64,000 nucleotides of DNA, from positions 36,316-100,315 of the forward strand of contig NZ_FWER01000023.1 in NCBI RefSeq assembly GCF_900169785.1. The letters are read 5' to 3'. Every line of letters begins with the position of its first letter. Position 1 is the stretch's first letter. The notes below the pieces were generated by a model, which searched no databases, had not been told where the DNA came from, and saw only the letters and a list, made by a program, of their open reading frames with translations. This DNA comes from Rhizobium sullae. GTDB lineage: Bacteria; Pseudomonadota; Alphaproteobacteria; Rhizobiales; Rhizobiaceae. This document shows positions 53,006 to 61,558 of the stretch, piece by piece. The position numbers and the translations under genes are program-made.

Positions 53006-54531
53006 GAACTCCTCGTCTCGCCCAGTTTGCGATTCATCCCGACGTCGACGGCCGCCGCCTTGAAATACATCTCGTCGTAGAACGGCAGCAGGCGGTTCAT
53101 CGCCGCTGCTGCATCCGCGAGCGCCGGCGCTTTCCGTGAAAAGATCTCCCGCGCCTCCGCCAGGATGTCCGCTTCGTTGACCAGCGTCGTCGTGCCCCTT
53201 TCGGCGACAATTTGACCGTCCACCATGGTCATTGCGACCGATCGCCCGTCCTCACAATGAACAAGCTGGCGCTGCAGGTCGTTGAGCGGCGAGAACGCCA
53301 TCGATCTCAGATCAATCAGGATAAGGTCGGCGATCTGGCCGACGTCGACACGACCGAGCTTGCCCTGCATCCCCATCGCACGGGCGCCGCCTTCGATGGC
53401 ACAATCCATGATTTCTGCAGCCTGGGGCCAGCGGCGGTAGTCCGCCTCCGACAGGTTGTGGATCATCCCGGCCGTCTTGATGACCGACCACATGTTGACC
53501 GCATCGTCTGCGATGGCCTCGTCGACACCGAGGCAAATCGGGATGTTGCGCTCGCGCATCCGGCGAAACGGCATAACCCCGCTTCCCAGCCTGAGATTGC
53601 TGATGGGATTGTGGGCGACCGCCGCGCCGGACGCTGCGATCAGGTCGAGGTCTGCGTCATCGACCCAGATAGCATGGATGATGTTCATTCGCTCCGACAA
53701 CAGGCCGAGATCATGGACATAGCGGATCAGCGAACGCCCACCGTATTTCTCGATCCCGAGAACGCGCTGCAGTTTCGTTTCCAACATATGGGCATAGAAT
53801 GGAATCTGGTGATCGCGGCTGAGCTCGTCGAGGGTGTGGAAATAGTCCGTCGTCACGCGCTGGGGCGCGGAGCAGGAGACGGCCGCGCGAATGCGCCCGT
53901 TCGCATGCCCGTGCCATTTTGTTATGAGATGGTCGTAGAGTCCGAGCAGATCTTCCCTTCCGAGCGCCGGTGACCTGGAAAGCTCGTCGAGAATGTGTGG
54001 CGGCACGAGGTCGGCCAGAAACGGCAGCTTTTCGAGCTCAGGCACTTGCGGTTCGTCAAGCGCAACGGTCGCGCGGATGCCACAGTCCGCATATGCCTGG
54101 CAAACAGCATCGATGATCTCCGTGGTCGGTTGCGGCACGAAGAACGCGTCATCCTGGACGGCGGTCGTGCCGCTCTTCAGCATCTCGATCGCCGCCAACA
54201 TGGTGCGCAGGTACGCCTCCCGCGGCGTGGGCATCAGGACGTCGAGGGCGGGCGATTCATAGAGCATGAAAATTTCGAGTGGTAGGCCCGGCAGGCGACC
54301 CTTCATGTGGTTGACCGACGAATGGAAGTGCCCGTTGACGAGGCCGGGCATTAACAGATGTTGGATCCCGGCGATCTGCCTGGCGCCGGGCGGCGGCTCT
54401 ATCGTCTTCGCGATCCGTGTTATCCGGCCGGCTTCTATCAGGACGTCAAGCGGACCCCTCATCGCCGCTTCGACTGATGGATCGTAGACGGACACCCCGC
54501 GAAACAGGGTTACGGCACTTTCGTGCGGCAT
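53002..54531 (-). CDS. Amidohydrolase-superfamily enzyme (AtzA/chlorohydrolase-deaminase type)
   Basis: A 509-residue metal-dependent amidohydrolase. Metal ligands appear as LMPGLVNGHFHSSVN (HxH), FYAHMLET (His on strand 5), NIIHAIWVDDADL (His on strand 6) and CLGVDEAIADDAVNMW (Asp on strand 8), the pattern of the atrazine chlorohydrolase / guanine and cytosine deaminase branch. It should release ammonia or another leaving group from a ring or amidine. The ATG at 54531 starts MPHESAVTLFRGVSV. It leads the minus-strand operon with the PuuE-like gene and is divergent from the GntR gene, with a palindrome between. Confidence 0.85.
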   Translation of the reverse strand: MPHESAVTLFRGVSVYDPSVEAAMRGPLDVLIEAGRITRIAKTIEPPPGARQIAGIQHLLMPGLVNGHFHSSVNHMKGRLPGLPLEIFMLYESPALDVLMPTPREAYLRTMLAAIEMLKSGTTAVQDDAFFVPQPTTEIIDAVCQAYADCGIRATVALDEPQVPELEKLPFLADLVPPHILDELSRSPALGREDLLGLYDHLITKWHGHANGRIRAAVSCSAPQRVTTDYFHTLDELSRDHQIPFYAHMLETKLQRVLGIEKYGGRSLIRYVHDLGLLSERMNIIHAIWVDDADLDLIAASGAAVAHNPISNLRLGSGVMPFRRMRERNIPICLGVDEAIADDAVNMWSVIKTAGMIHNLSEADYRRWPQAAEIMDCAIEGGARAMGMQGKLGRVDVGQIADLILIDLRSMAFSPLNDLQRQLVHCEDGRSVAMTMVDGQIVAERGTTTLVNEADILAEAREIFSRKAPALADAAAAMNRLLPFYDEMYFKAAAVDVGMNRKLGETRSS

Positions 54532-54614
54532 GTGCGCAGTTCTCCTGCAGAGCAATGGTCTTTGAAAAGGCTGCTAACTGAATTCAGATGATTGCGTCGG
54601 CAACAATGCATGTT

Positions 54615-54628
54615 ATTGTCGACAATAC
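54615..54628. promoter_or_regulatory. GntR-type operator between the amidohydrolase and gntR genes
   Basis: Perfect 14-bp palindrome TATTGTCGACAATA. Its 12-bp core ATTGTCGACAAT recurs exactly at 55717-55728, before the transporter genes. Centre-symmetric TTGTCGACAA-type sites are typical of FadR-like GntR proteins, one of which is encoded between the two copies. Confidence 0.7.
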
Positions 54629-54802
54629 AATATAATTTTGGCAATAAAAATAGGCCACCTTGGCAACACACCCAAATGCAAGCGCAAAGTGTCCAACACC
54701 AAGGCTGGGTCGCTCGGCCCGGACCAAAAACGCAGTTTGGCCGCTTGATGGACATTTGCTGCTGACATTGTCAACGAAATCACGTTGGGCTATCAAAGGG
54801 GA

Positions 54803-55498
54803 ATGACCGACTCGCAAACTTCTGAAGATGAGTATTCCGTAGAGGATGCCATCTATGCAAAAATCCGGGATGCCATTGGCGGGCAGAAGCTTCCCCCAGG
54901 GACGCGCCTCCGCGAAGACGAAATGCGTCAGATCTTCTCGGTGAGTCGCAGTCGTATCCGCAAGGTGTTCTCGAGGCTCGCCTATGAGGGCCTGGTCGTG
55001 ATCGAGCCAAACCGGGGTGCATCAGTTGCCAGGCCCTCGGTCAAGGACGCTCGGGAACTGTTCGAAGCACGGCGCGGCATTGAAGCGACAATTGTGACAG
55101 CGGTCACAAAGAAGCTTGGGAATGCCGAGCGGCGTGTTCTGAAGCAGCACGTCGACAAGGAGCGGCGCGCAGACGAGGAGCGTGACCATGCCGAAATGAT
55201 CGCACTTTCGGGCGAATTTCACACGCTTCTGGCTGAATTCGCGGACAACAGTCTCCTGTCCAAGTTCCTCGGCGAACTGATAACGCGGGAATCTCTCGTC
55301 ATCCAGGCCTATGAACGCCCCGGGCGGCCAAGCTGCTCCTACCACGAGCACGAGCATATATTGGAAGCCATCGAGGCCAAGGATACGCCGAGGGCGATCG
55401 CCCTGATGTCCGAACATCTATCGAACATCGAAGGCCGCCTGGATCTCGATCGGGACGAACGACCGACCGTGTCGCTCGCCAAGGTTTTCACTGCGTGA
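54803..55498 (+). CDS. GntR-family regulator with FCD domain
   Basis: A 231-residue FadR-type GntR protein. The winged helix covers about residues 10-80 (EDAIYAKIRDAIGGQKLPPG, EMRQIFSVSRSRIRKVFSRL, GLVVIEPNRGASVARPS), followed by an all-helical FCD effector domain with Asp/His ligands (SGEFHTLLAEFADN, YHEHEHILEAIEAKD). It lies between two operons that share the ATTGTCGACAAT palindrome, and so probably represses both. The ATG at 54803 is poorly placed relative to AAGGGG; a TTG at 54785 is an alternative start. Confidence 0.88.
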   Translation: MTDSQTSEDEYSVEDAIYAKIRDAIGGQKLPPGTRLREDEMRQIFSVSRSRIRKVFSRLAYEGLVVIEPNRGASVARPSVKDARELFEARRGIEATIVTAVTKKLGNAERRVLKQHVDKERRADEERDHAEMIALSGEFHTLLAEFADNSLLSKFLGELITRESLVIQAYERPGRPSCSYHEHEHILEAIEAKDTPRAIALMSEHLSNIEGRLDLDRDERPTVSLAKVFTA

Positions 55499-55536
55499 GC
55501 GGGCGCGCCCTCCGCCCCAGTTGATATCGCCCGCTC
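55497..55536 (+). terminator. Possible terminator after gntR
   Basis: Perfect 9-bp inverted repeat GAGCGGGCG / CGCCCGCTC starting at the gntR stop codon, with a long 22-base loop and no T run. Weak candidate. Confidence 0.35.
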
Positions 55537-55716
55537 GCCGCATGAGAAGACCTCCCCTGAGGCAGCGTCGAGCCGTTGGTCGTGGTGCGCAGTCATGGGC
55601 CGCGCGTCTGGCCCTCCGGCCCGATCCTTTCGGAGCCTCGCAAAAACCCATTCTTTAGGCATTTTGCTTAATTTCTCAGCGCTAATGGATAGTTTTTGCG
55701 CACATATTTTCGTTGT

Positions 55717-55728
55717 ATTGTCGACAAT
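55717..55728. promoter_or_regulatory. Second GntR-type operator, before the ABC transporter operon
   Basis: ATTGTCGACAAT, the exact 12-bp core of the palindrome at 54615-54628, lies 98 bp before the first permease start chosen here. It links the transporter genes to the same regulator as the amidohydrolase operon. Confidence 0.7.
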
Positions 55729-55825
55729 CTGATGCATAATTATTGACATGCTGTGACGATTACCTCGGACTTTTGGACGCTCCATGCAATTGCAAGCAAC
55801 ATCAACGCTTTCAGGTGACGCCACG

Positions 55826-56710
55826 ATGCGGAAGACCGCACCCGCGCTCGGCCGTTTCGTGACGGGCTTGGTTCTGCTCGGGCCGGCCGTGATTTTCTTT
55901 CTTGTCATTTTCGTAATCCCGGTCGGTCTGATGGTCCGCTACAGCTTTCTCCAGCAGATGGCAGATGGCTATGTCGGTGGCAGCTCCACGCTCGCCAACT
56001 ACACGCGGCTGGCGACTGTTCCGCTCTATCAGAAGGTTGTTATGACCACTCTGCGGATCAGCCTCTTCACAACACTTGCCGCCGCTGTTCTTGCCTATCC
56101 CTTGGCGCTGGTGATTGCGCGAGGTCCGGCGGTGATCGGTCGTGTCCTGACGATCCTGGTAATCGCGCCTCTGCTGGTGAATGTCGTGGTGCGTGCCTAT
56201 GGTTGGCGCATTATCCTTGGCGGTGGCAACAGCGGCGTCCTGAACTGGGCGCTGTCGCGCCTGGGGCTTGGTCCGGTCGAAGTTCTCTACACCGAATGGG
56301 CGATTGTCATCGGTTCGGTCCAGGTTTTCCTGCCGATGATGGCATTACCCTTGGCGGCGGCGATCGGCCGAATAGATCCGGCCGTCGAAGATGCGGCCAG
56401 AACCCTTGGCGCCTCCGCCTTTGCCGTCTTCCGCCGCGTCACCTTGCCCTTGAGCATTCCGGGCCTTGGTGTCGGCTGCACCCTCGTGTTTTCGCTGACC
56501 GCCAGCTCTTTCATCCTGCCCGCCCTGCTCGGCGGAAACTTCACCAAGATGCTGGGCACCCTAGTCGAAGAGCAGATCCTGTCTGTCTTCGATTGGCCGT
56601 TCGGGGCTGCGATTTCGACGGTCATGGTGGTTATCGTGATGATGATCAACGTTCTTTACGTGGTGTTGATCGAGCGTCGGTTTCGCTCCCGCGCATCGGA
56701 GGGCCTCTGA
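55826..56710 (+). CDS. ABC permease, polyamine/PotB type
   Basis: A 294-residue permease with about six helices and the EAA loop VEDAARTLGASAFAVFRRVT, matching the PotB/opine-type permeases of polyamine-class importers. I chose the ATG at 55826 because AGGTG lies about 8 bases upstream; an ATG at 55784 in the same frame lacks a good site. It is the first gene of a five-gene plus-strand unit (permease, permease, binding protein, ATPase, racemase-like enzyme). Its stop overlaps the next start (TGATG). Confidence 0.88.
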   Translation: MRKTAPALGRFVTGLVLLGPAVIFFLVIFVIPVGLMVRYSFLQQMADGYVGGSSTLANYTRLATVPLYQKVVMTTLRISLFTTLAAAVLAYPLALVIARGPAVIGRVLTILVIAPLLVNVVVRAYGWRIILGGGNSGVLNWALSRLGLGPVEVLYTEWAIVIGSVQVFLPMMALPLAAAIGRIDPAVEDAARTLGASAFAVFRRVTLPLSIPGLGVGCTLVFSLTASSFILPALLGGNFTKMLGTLVEEQILSVFDWPFGAAISTVMVVIVMMINVLYVVLIERRFRSRASEGL

Positions 56711-57513
56711 TGTCTGAGCACGGCTTGGGGCGCGGCGCTCCCCTTATCTACACATTGACGGCGATTATCGTCGTCTTCCTGATGCTGCCTCTTGCGATGC
56801 CGATCGTGATGTCTGTTTCGGACACGCCGTTCGTGACGTTCCCGCCACAGGGCTTTACCCTGAAATGGTACGCCAGCGTGCTCGCGGAACCCGACTTCAC
56901 GGGATCGTTCACCTTCAGCGTGCTGCTGAGTTCAGTCACCGCCGTCGGTGCGGTCATCCTGGGAACCCCGACCGCGGTCGGACTGGTTCGCCTTCGATTT
57001 CCGGGCAAAGGCCTTATCCAGGGGTTGATCCTGTCGCCGCTGATCTTCCCGACCCTGGTGACCGGGATCGCGCTTCTGCGGCTTTTCTCGTCGATCGGCT
57101 CACAAAACGCCTTCCTGAACCTTGTCGTAGGGCACGTACTGGTGACGACGCCCTATGTGGTACGCACCGTGTCGGCAAGTCTCGTCACGGTCGATCCGGA
57201 CATCGAGGACGCCGCGCGTACCTTGGGCGCAAACCGAATGGTGGCATTCTGGCGCGTCACCCGGCCACAGATCGTTCCGGGGCTAGTAGCAGGCGCACTG
57301 TTCGCCTTCGTGACATCATTCGACAACTACGCCGTTTCCATGTGGCTCTTCGACGCCGGCCACGTGCCGCTACCAATGATGATGGTGTCCCTGATCAGCC
57401 GCATGTTCGATCCCGGCATCGCGGCGATCGCTTCGCTGATGATCTTCTTCTCTCTCGCAATCGTCCTCGTGCTGGAGCGGCTTGCGGGCCTCCGACGCGC
57501 CATGAGCTTCTAA
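56710..57513 (+). CDS. ABC permease, polyamine/PotC type
   Basis: A 267-residue permease with six helices, PotC-like: FPPQGFTLKWYASVLAEPDF after helix 1 and the EAA loop IEDAARTLGANRMVAFWRVT. It starts inside the stop codon of the preceding permease gene. The two form a heterodimeric channel for the ligand of the binding protein encoded next. Confidence 0.9.
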   Translation: MSEHGLGRGAPLIYTLTAIIVVFLMLPLAMPIVMSVSDTPFVTFPPQGFTLKWYASVLAEPDFTGSFTFSVLLSSVTAVGAVILGTPTAVGLVRLRFPGKGLIQGLILSPLIFPTLVTGIALLRLFSSIGSQNAFLNLVVGHVLVTTPYVVRTVSASLVTVDPDIEDAARTLGANRMVAFWRVTRPQIVPGLVAGALFAFVTSFDNYAVSMWLFDAGHVPLPMMMVSLISRMFDPGIAAIASLMIFFSLAIVLVLERLAGLRRAMSF

Positions 57514-57549
57514 TGCCCTTGACCCCGACCGTCCCAAAAGGAGCCTGAA

Positions 57550-58638
57550 ATGACCGATAAGCTTTCCTCGGCAATGAACAGACGTACATTCTTGACAGTG
57601 GCTGCCGCGGCAACGTCGCTGGCCGCCCCGAACTTCTTCGTCCGCAATAGCTGGGCCGCCGGCAAGACGATGCAGATCGGTATCTGGGGCGGCGCCCAGG
57701 GCGAGTTCATGCGCAAGAGCGTGCTGCCGAATTTCGAGCGCGATTTCGATTGCAAAGTGGAGGCTCAACAGGGCTCGACGCTCGGCCAGATCGCCCTTCT
57801 GCGTGCGGCCAAAGATGCCCCCAAGTTCACCGTCATGTTCGTTGACGACTTAGGCGTCGAAATCGCCAAGCGTGAAGGCCTGATCGATGCCCTCCCCAAG
57901 GATAAGATGCCGAACATGGACAAGGTCTATCCTCGCTTCGTCTTCCAGGACGGATACGGCGTCGGCTTGGCTATCTCGTCTGCCGGCCTTTTCTATAACC
58001 CGACTGCGACCAAGCCGCTCGAAAGTTATGCCGATCTGTGGGATCCCCGCTTCGAAGGCAAGTTTTCGATGGTTGGAACCAAGACGACCCCGAGCGTTTT
58101 CACCGTGATTGCCGCTGCAGCTGTCGCAACCGGCAAGCCATACAAGGAAGCGCAATACCTCTCGGACGCGGCATGGTCGAAACTGGAAGCGTTGAAACCC
58201 AACATCCTCAATCTCTACAGCACCGACGACGCAGCCCTCTTGGTAGCGCAGGGACAGGGCGCTATTGGGGGGCCGGAATATTCCAAATACGTTTATCCGT
58301 ACAAGCTGAAAGGTGCGAGTATCGACATGTGCTTCCCGAAGGAGGGAGCCTTTGCTGGGGTCAACTGCCAAGTCCTGGTCAAGAATGCGCCCAATGCCGA
58401 TCTTGGCGCGGCGTTCATGAACCGCATGCTGGATTCATCGGTGCAGTCAGGACTTGCAGAAACCGCACTGGCAGCTCCCTCTATCTCCGGGCTGAGCTTC
58501 AAACCCGAAATCGCCGGCCTCCTCGCCTATCCCGATACTAAGATGGATGAACTTGGCCTGTTCAGCCCCGATTGGTCGTACGTCAACGCAAATCGCTCCG
58601 CCTGGATTGAGAAAATCAACCAGATCTTCACGGCGTAA
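57550..58638 (+). CDS. ABC substrate-binding protein, PotD-like with Tat-type signal
   Basis: A 362-residue periplasmic binding protein. The N-terminus carries a twin-Arg motif (MNRRTFLTVAAAAT), so export by the Tat route is likely; cleavage near SWAAG. The mature part has IGIWGGAQGEFMRKSVLPNF and SYADLWDPRFEGKFSM, typical of polyamine/opine-class binding proteins. The ligand is unknown; the neighbouring enzymes suggest a nitrogen-bearing amide, amidine or ureide. AAAAGGAG precedes the ATG. The ATPase gene overlaps its stop (TAATG). Confidence 0.88.
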   Translation: MTDKLSSAMNRRTFLTVAAAATSLAAPNFFVRNSWAAGKTMQIGIWGGAQGEFMRKSVLPNFERDFDCKVEAQQGSTLGQIALLRAAKDAPKFTVMFVDDLGVEIAKREGLIDALPKDKMPNMDKVYPRFVFQDGYGVGLAISSAGLFYNPTATKPLESYADLWDPRFEGKFSMVGTKTTPSVFTVIAAAAVATGKPYKEAQYLSDAAWSKLEALKPNILNLYSTDDAALLVAQGQGAIGGPEYSKYVYPYKLKGASIDMCFPKEGAFAGVNCQVLVKNAPNADLGAAFMNRMLDSSVQSGLAETALAAPSISGLSFKPEIAGLLAYPDTKMDELGLFSPDWSYVNANRSAWIEKINQIFTA

Positions 58639-59750
58639 TGGCGATGACCGCTCTCGGCCTTCACAGCAAGGACATTTCGATCAGGAATATCGCCAAGAGC
58701 TATGGCGGCACTCAGGCCGTCAAAGGCCTTTCTTTCGAAGTCGAGCGGGGACATGTCCTGTCCCTGCTCGGACCTAGCGGCTGTGGAAAAACAACGGTCA
58801 TGCGGATGATCGCCGGTCTTATTGATCCGACGGCTGGCGATATCCTGATCGGAGGCGAGCCGGTGACGAAGGTTCCAGTGCACCGCCGGAACATCGGCAT
58901 GCTTTTCCAGAATTACGCTCTCTTTCCGCATCTGACCGTCGCCCAAAACCTCGCCTTCGGCCTTGAGATGCGGAAGTTGGCAAAGACCGAGATCGCCAAA
59001 CGGGTCGAAACTACGCTCGCCATGGTGCGGCTGGCGGAATTCGGCGCGCGCTTGCCGCATCAGCTGTCTGGTGGTCAACAGCAACGTGTTGGCCTGGCCC
59101 GAGCCCTGATCATCGAGCCTGCAGTTCTATTGCTCGACGAGCCCTTCGGTGCGCTTGACAAGAAGCTTCGCGAAAGCATGCAGATCGAAATGCGGCAACT
59201 TCAGAAACGGCTTGGCATCACGACACTCATGGTGACCCACGATCAGGACGAGGCCATGACCCTGTCGGACCAGATCGCCGTTATGAACAACGGTCGCATC
59301 GAACAAATCGGAACGCCGAAGGAAATCTATGAGCGCCCGACGACCCGGTTTGTGGCGAGCTTTATCGGGACGTCGAACTTCTTCAGCGGACAGATCTCAT
59401 CGCGTCATGCAACGGGGTTTGTTGTCACAAGCGATGATGGCGTGACGCTTGCATTGGAAGGCGCTGCGCCAACCGATAAAAACGTGACGGTTGCACTGAG
59501 GCCGGAAGCAATCCACATTGGACCTCCATCGGACAATCCGAGCGCCAACCAGGTACGCGTTACCGTCGAGCAAATCGTGTATCATGGCTTGAACACGCAT
59601 TATCATCTGAGGCGTTCAAACGGAGAGCAGCTTCTGGCCGTTCGGCAGAACGATCATGGCAAGCTGCCGTTCAACATCGAGCCAGGTAGCGAAGTCCCCG
59701 TCAGCTGGCAGGCGAGCAGCAATCGTCTTGTTCTTGAGGAGGCCGCTTGA
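58638..59750 (+). CDS. ABC ATPase, PotA-like
   Basis: A 370-residue ATPase of the PotA/FbpC class. Walker A GPSGCGKTT at 45-53, signature LSGGQQQRVGLARALI, Walker B VLLLDEPFGALDKKLRE, switch MVTHDQDEAMTL, and a C-terminal TOBE domain from about 265. It overlaps the binding-protein stop and is overlapped in turn by the racemase-like gene, so the unit is tightly coupled. Confidence 0.92.
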   Translation: MAMTALGLHSKDISIRNIAKSYGGTQAVKGLSFEVERGHVLSLLGPSGCGKTTVMRMIAGLIDPTAGDILIGGEPVTKVPVHRRNIGMLFQNYALFPHLTVAQNLAFGLEMRKLAKTEIAKRVETTLAMVRLAEFGARLPHQLSGGQQQRVGLARALIIEPAVLLLDEPFGALDKKLRESMQIEMRQLQKRLGITTLMVTHDQDEAMTLSDQIAVMNNGRIEQIGTPKEIYERPTTRFVASFIGTSNFFSGQISSRHATGFVVTSDDGVTLALEGAAPTDKNVTVALRPEAIHIGPPSDNPSANQVRVTVEQIVYHGLNTHYHLRRSNGEQLLAVRQNDHGKLPFNIEPGSEVPVSWQASSNRLVLEEAA

Positions 59751-60508
59751 CGTCTAAATTCGCAAACCTGAGGCCGGCATTCAGAACGGCCATCGCTATG
59801 GTGACGCCCTCGGCGAACGTCGTTGTCGAGCGTGTTACGACGGCAATTCTGTCGGATTTTCCAGAAGTTTCGGCACACTTTTCTCGCACGCCGGTGTATG
59901 GGTCGCGCGATCTGTTCCCCGATGACTATGATTGGGAAGGAATGCTTGGAGCGGCAACGCTCTTGGCACAGGCTCAGCCCGATATCATTGCCTGGAATGG
60001 AAGCAAGGGTGCCATGCTCGGCCTTTCAGTCGACCAGGAATTCTGCCGGCGGGTCGAGGACAAAACCGGAATACGCGCCACCACCTCGACCATTGCATTG
60101 CATTCTGCGCTCGATGTCATTGATACCAGACGTATCGCGATCGTCTCTCCCTATATGGAAGACTACCAGCAGAAGCTCGTCTCGGCGTTCAAGCGACAGG
60201 GCTTTTATGTGGTCGCTGATGCGTGCTTGAGAATCGATGACAACCTCGCGTTCGCCGCCGCCTCGGACACCTCGATTGCCGAAATGGTGTACCGTGTCGC
60301 CGAAGCAAAGCCGGACGCCATTCTAACCTGGTGCACCAACTTCCCGGCCGCATTCACGCTCCCCAAATTGGAGGACGACCTCGATATCCCGATCCTGGAT
60401 TCAGTTTCGCTCACTGTCTGGAATGCATTGCGCTTGACAGGTCACCATGCAGCGGAGGCGTCCCGCTGGGGTCGTCTGTTTGATATCCAATTCAATTCAG
60501 CTTGTTGA
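59747..60508 (+). CDS. Asp/Glu racemase-superfamily enzyme with one active-site Cys
   Basis: A 253-residue protein of the Asp/Glu/hydantoin racemase superfamily, closest in pattern to maleate isomerase and arylmalonate decarboxylase (AIAMVTPSANVVVERVTTAI; RIAIVSPYMEDYQQKLVSAF; ILTWCTNFPA). The second active-site Cys is Cys196. The first is missing: the place of CTS reads NGS at 84-86. Enzymes with two Cys racemise or isomerise; arylmalonate decarboxylase has one, at the second place, as here. So a decarboxylase-like or one-base reaction is possible. The start is TTG at 59747, with GAGGAGG five bases upstream; no ATG fits. It ends the transporter operon. Confidence 0.82.
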   Translation: MTSKFANLRPAFRTAIAMVTPSANVVVERVTTAILSDFPEVSAHFSRTPVYGSRDLFPDDYDWEGMLGAATLLAQAQPDIIAWNGSKGAMLGLSVDQEFCRRVEDKTGIRATTSTIALHSALDVIDTRRIAIVSPYMEDYQQKLVSAFKRQGFYVVADACLRIDDNLAFAAASDTSIAEMVYRVAEAKPDAILTWCTNFPAAFTLPKLEDDLDIPILDSVSLTVWNALRLTGHHAAEASRWGRLFDIQFNSAC

Positions 60509-61063
60509 GGCTGACCGCCGAGTGCGTGCCTTTGATCTGCATTTAGGACATCCGACATGGTCACGATCGATACCCTGGCCGTGCCATGAACATTTCTACT
60601 TTGCGCCACAGCCGACATTCCTACCTTGCTGCCACAATCTAATCCGAACACGCGCCGAAGAGATCGGCGCACTCGATGCGTCCTTCCTTTTGATCGACTC
60701 GAGCAGCTGGCTCTGTCCTCTTGTCCGGACTTGAAACCGTCCACGTCAGCTACGAAGATACGCCGTGCGCAGCGCTTTCGGTGGCCGGCCGAAATTCCAC
60801 CTATGCCTCCAGACGTTGACCGCGCTAAATTGCGGCCTGTTGCACATGAGCTCCATCGACGGGCTTCGTCCGGAAAGTGCCAGCGCCCGCAGCTTTCTCG
60901 TTTGCAGCGCGTCTTTTTTGTTGAACTTACCAAGAGATTCGTAAATTTAGGGACGGAATGGCTTTCAAGGGCCTCAAGTGTCGCGTCATAAAGGCACTGA
61001 AGGAAGGGAATGATCTGCACGCAGCTCGAGGGAGCGTCGAGGACAAGAATGCCTTGATGACTG
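60509..61063. other. Decayed stretch with a SorC gene relic
   Basis: No intact gene is seen. Frames on both strands are short or carry no pattern. A 78-bp relic of a SorC-type gene lies at 60715-60792. The long minus-strand frame from 61173 crosses the end of the racemase-like gene and looks accidental. Confidence 0.5.
60715..60792 (+). pseudogene. 3' relic of a SorC-type regulator gene
   Basis: Reads VLLSGLETVHVSYEDTPCAA then LSVAGR, against VLLSGLGTVLVCDEDTARAA and LSLAAR in the SorC gene at 35738-36742 (its bases 36638-36715). The two 78-bp pieces align without gaps, with 18 of 26 residues identical. Nothing of the rest of the gene is seen, so it is a relic of a homologue that once stood next to this transporter operon. 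Confidence 0.7.
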
Positions 61064-61240
61064 GTGATAATTTCCCCCGAACGGCTGATAACGATCATCG
61101 ACAGGTGCGATGGCACGCATCGTGAGAGTTCTGAACACCATGAATTCGAGGGCATTGAAGTCCGCATCCTCAAACGAGATGGATGGTTCTACTTCGTTGA
61201 CCCCGATACGGTCTTCGCAATTGAACATCCAACAAAGTAG
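61064..61240 (+). CDS. Possible small protein before the zinc-ribbon gene
   Basis: A 58-codon frame with a GTG start, reading EFEGIEVRILKRDGWFYFVD and PDTVFAIEHPTK at its end, which looks like genuine protein sequence. The start is uncertain and no clear ribosome site is seen; it may be the 3' part of a longer broken gene. The stop is 6 bp before the zinc-ribbon gene. I recognise no family. Confidence 0.4.
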   Translation: MIISPERLITIIDRCDGTHRESSEHHEFEGIEVRILKRDGWFYFVDPDTVFAIEHPTK

Positions 61241-61246
61241 GCGATC

Positions 61247-61486
61247 ATGAAAGTCTGGTATGCTGGAGATAAGGCCAAAGCGGTCTGCGAGAAGTGCCGA
61301 AAAGTCGTTGCGACGACTTTCGACTACCATGATGGGCCTTTCGAAAGCGGGATCGGCGTGGCGAAGCAGATCATGGCGGCTACATGTGACGAATGTGGTA
61401 CCGTTGTGGCTATCCCGCCGCAGTCGACGCCTGCAATCCGTGTTGCTCGGGAGATCGCCTCCAAGCAGCTACAACAAAGCCAATAA
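61247..61486 (+). CDS. Small zinc-ribbon protein
   Basis: A 79-residue protein with two Cys pairs, CEKC at about 14-17 and CDEC at about 47-50, which should bind one zinc. The rest reads VATTFDYHDGPFESGIGVAK and VVAIPPQSTPAIRVAREIA. The Cys pattern resembles the zinc-binding part of MqsA/YgiT-type antitoxins, but no helix-turn-helix follows. Function unknown. It is flanked by small frames on the same strand and by TA modules downstream. Confidence 0.7.
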   Translation: MKVWYAGDKAKAVCEKCRKVVATTFDYHDGPFESGIGVAKQIMAATCDECGTVVAIPPQSTPAIRVAREIASKQLQQSQ

Positions 61487-61558
61487 AGAGTTCTTCGAGC
61501 GTCGGTACCATGCAAGGGAGAAGAACAGAGTGATGCGGGAGAAGATGAAGGAAGGGAA

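Noticed and set aside
60442..61173. A 243-codon minus-strand frame past the racemase-like gene
   Set aside because: It overlaps that gene antisense and a SorC relic on the plus strand, and has no protein pattern.
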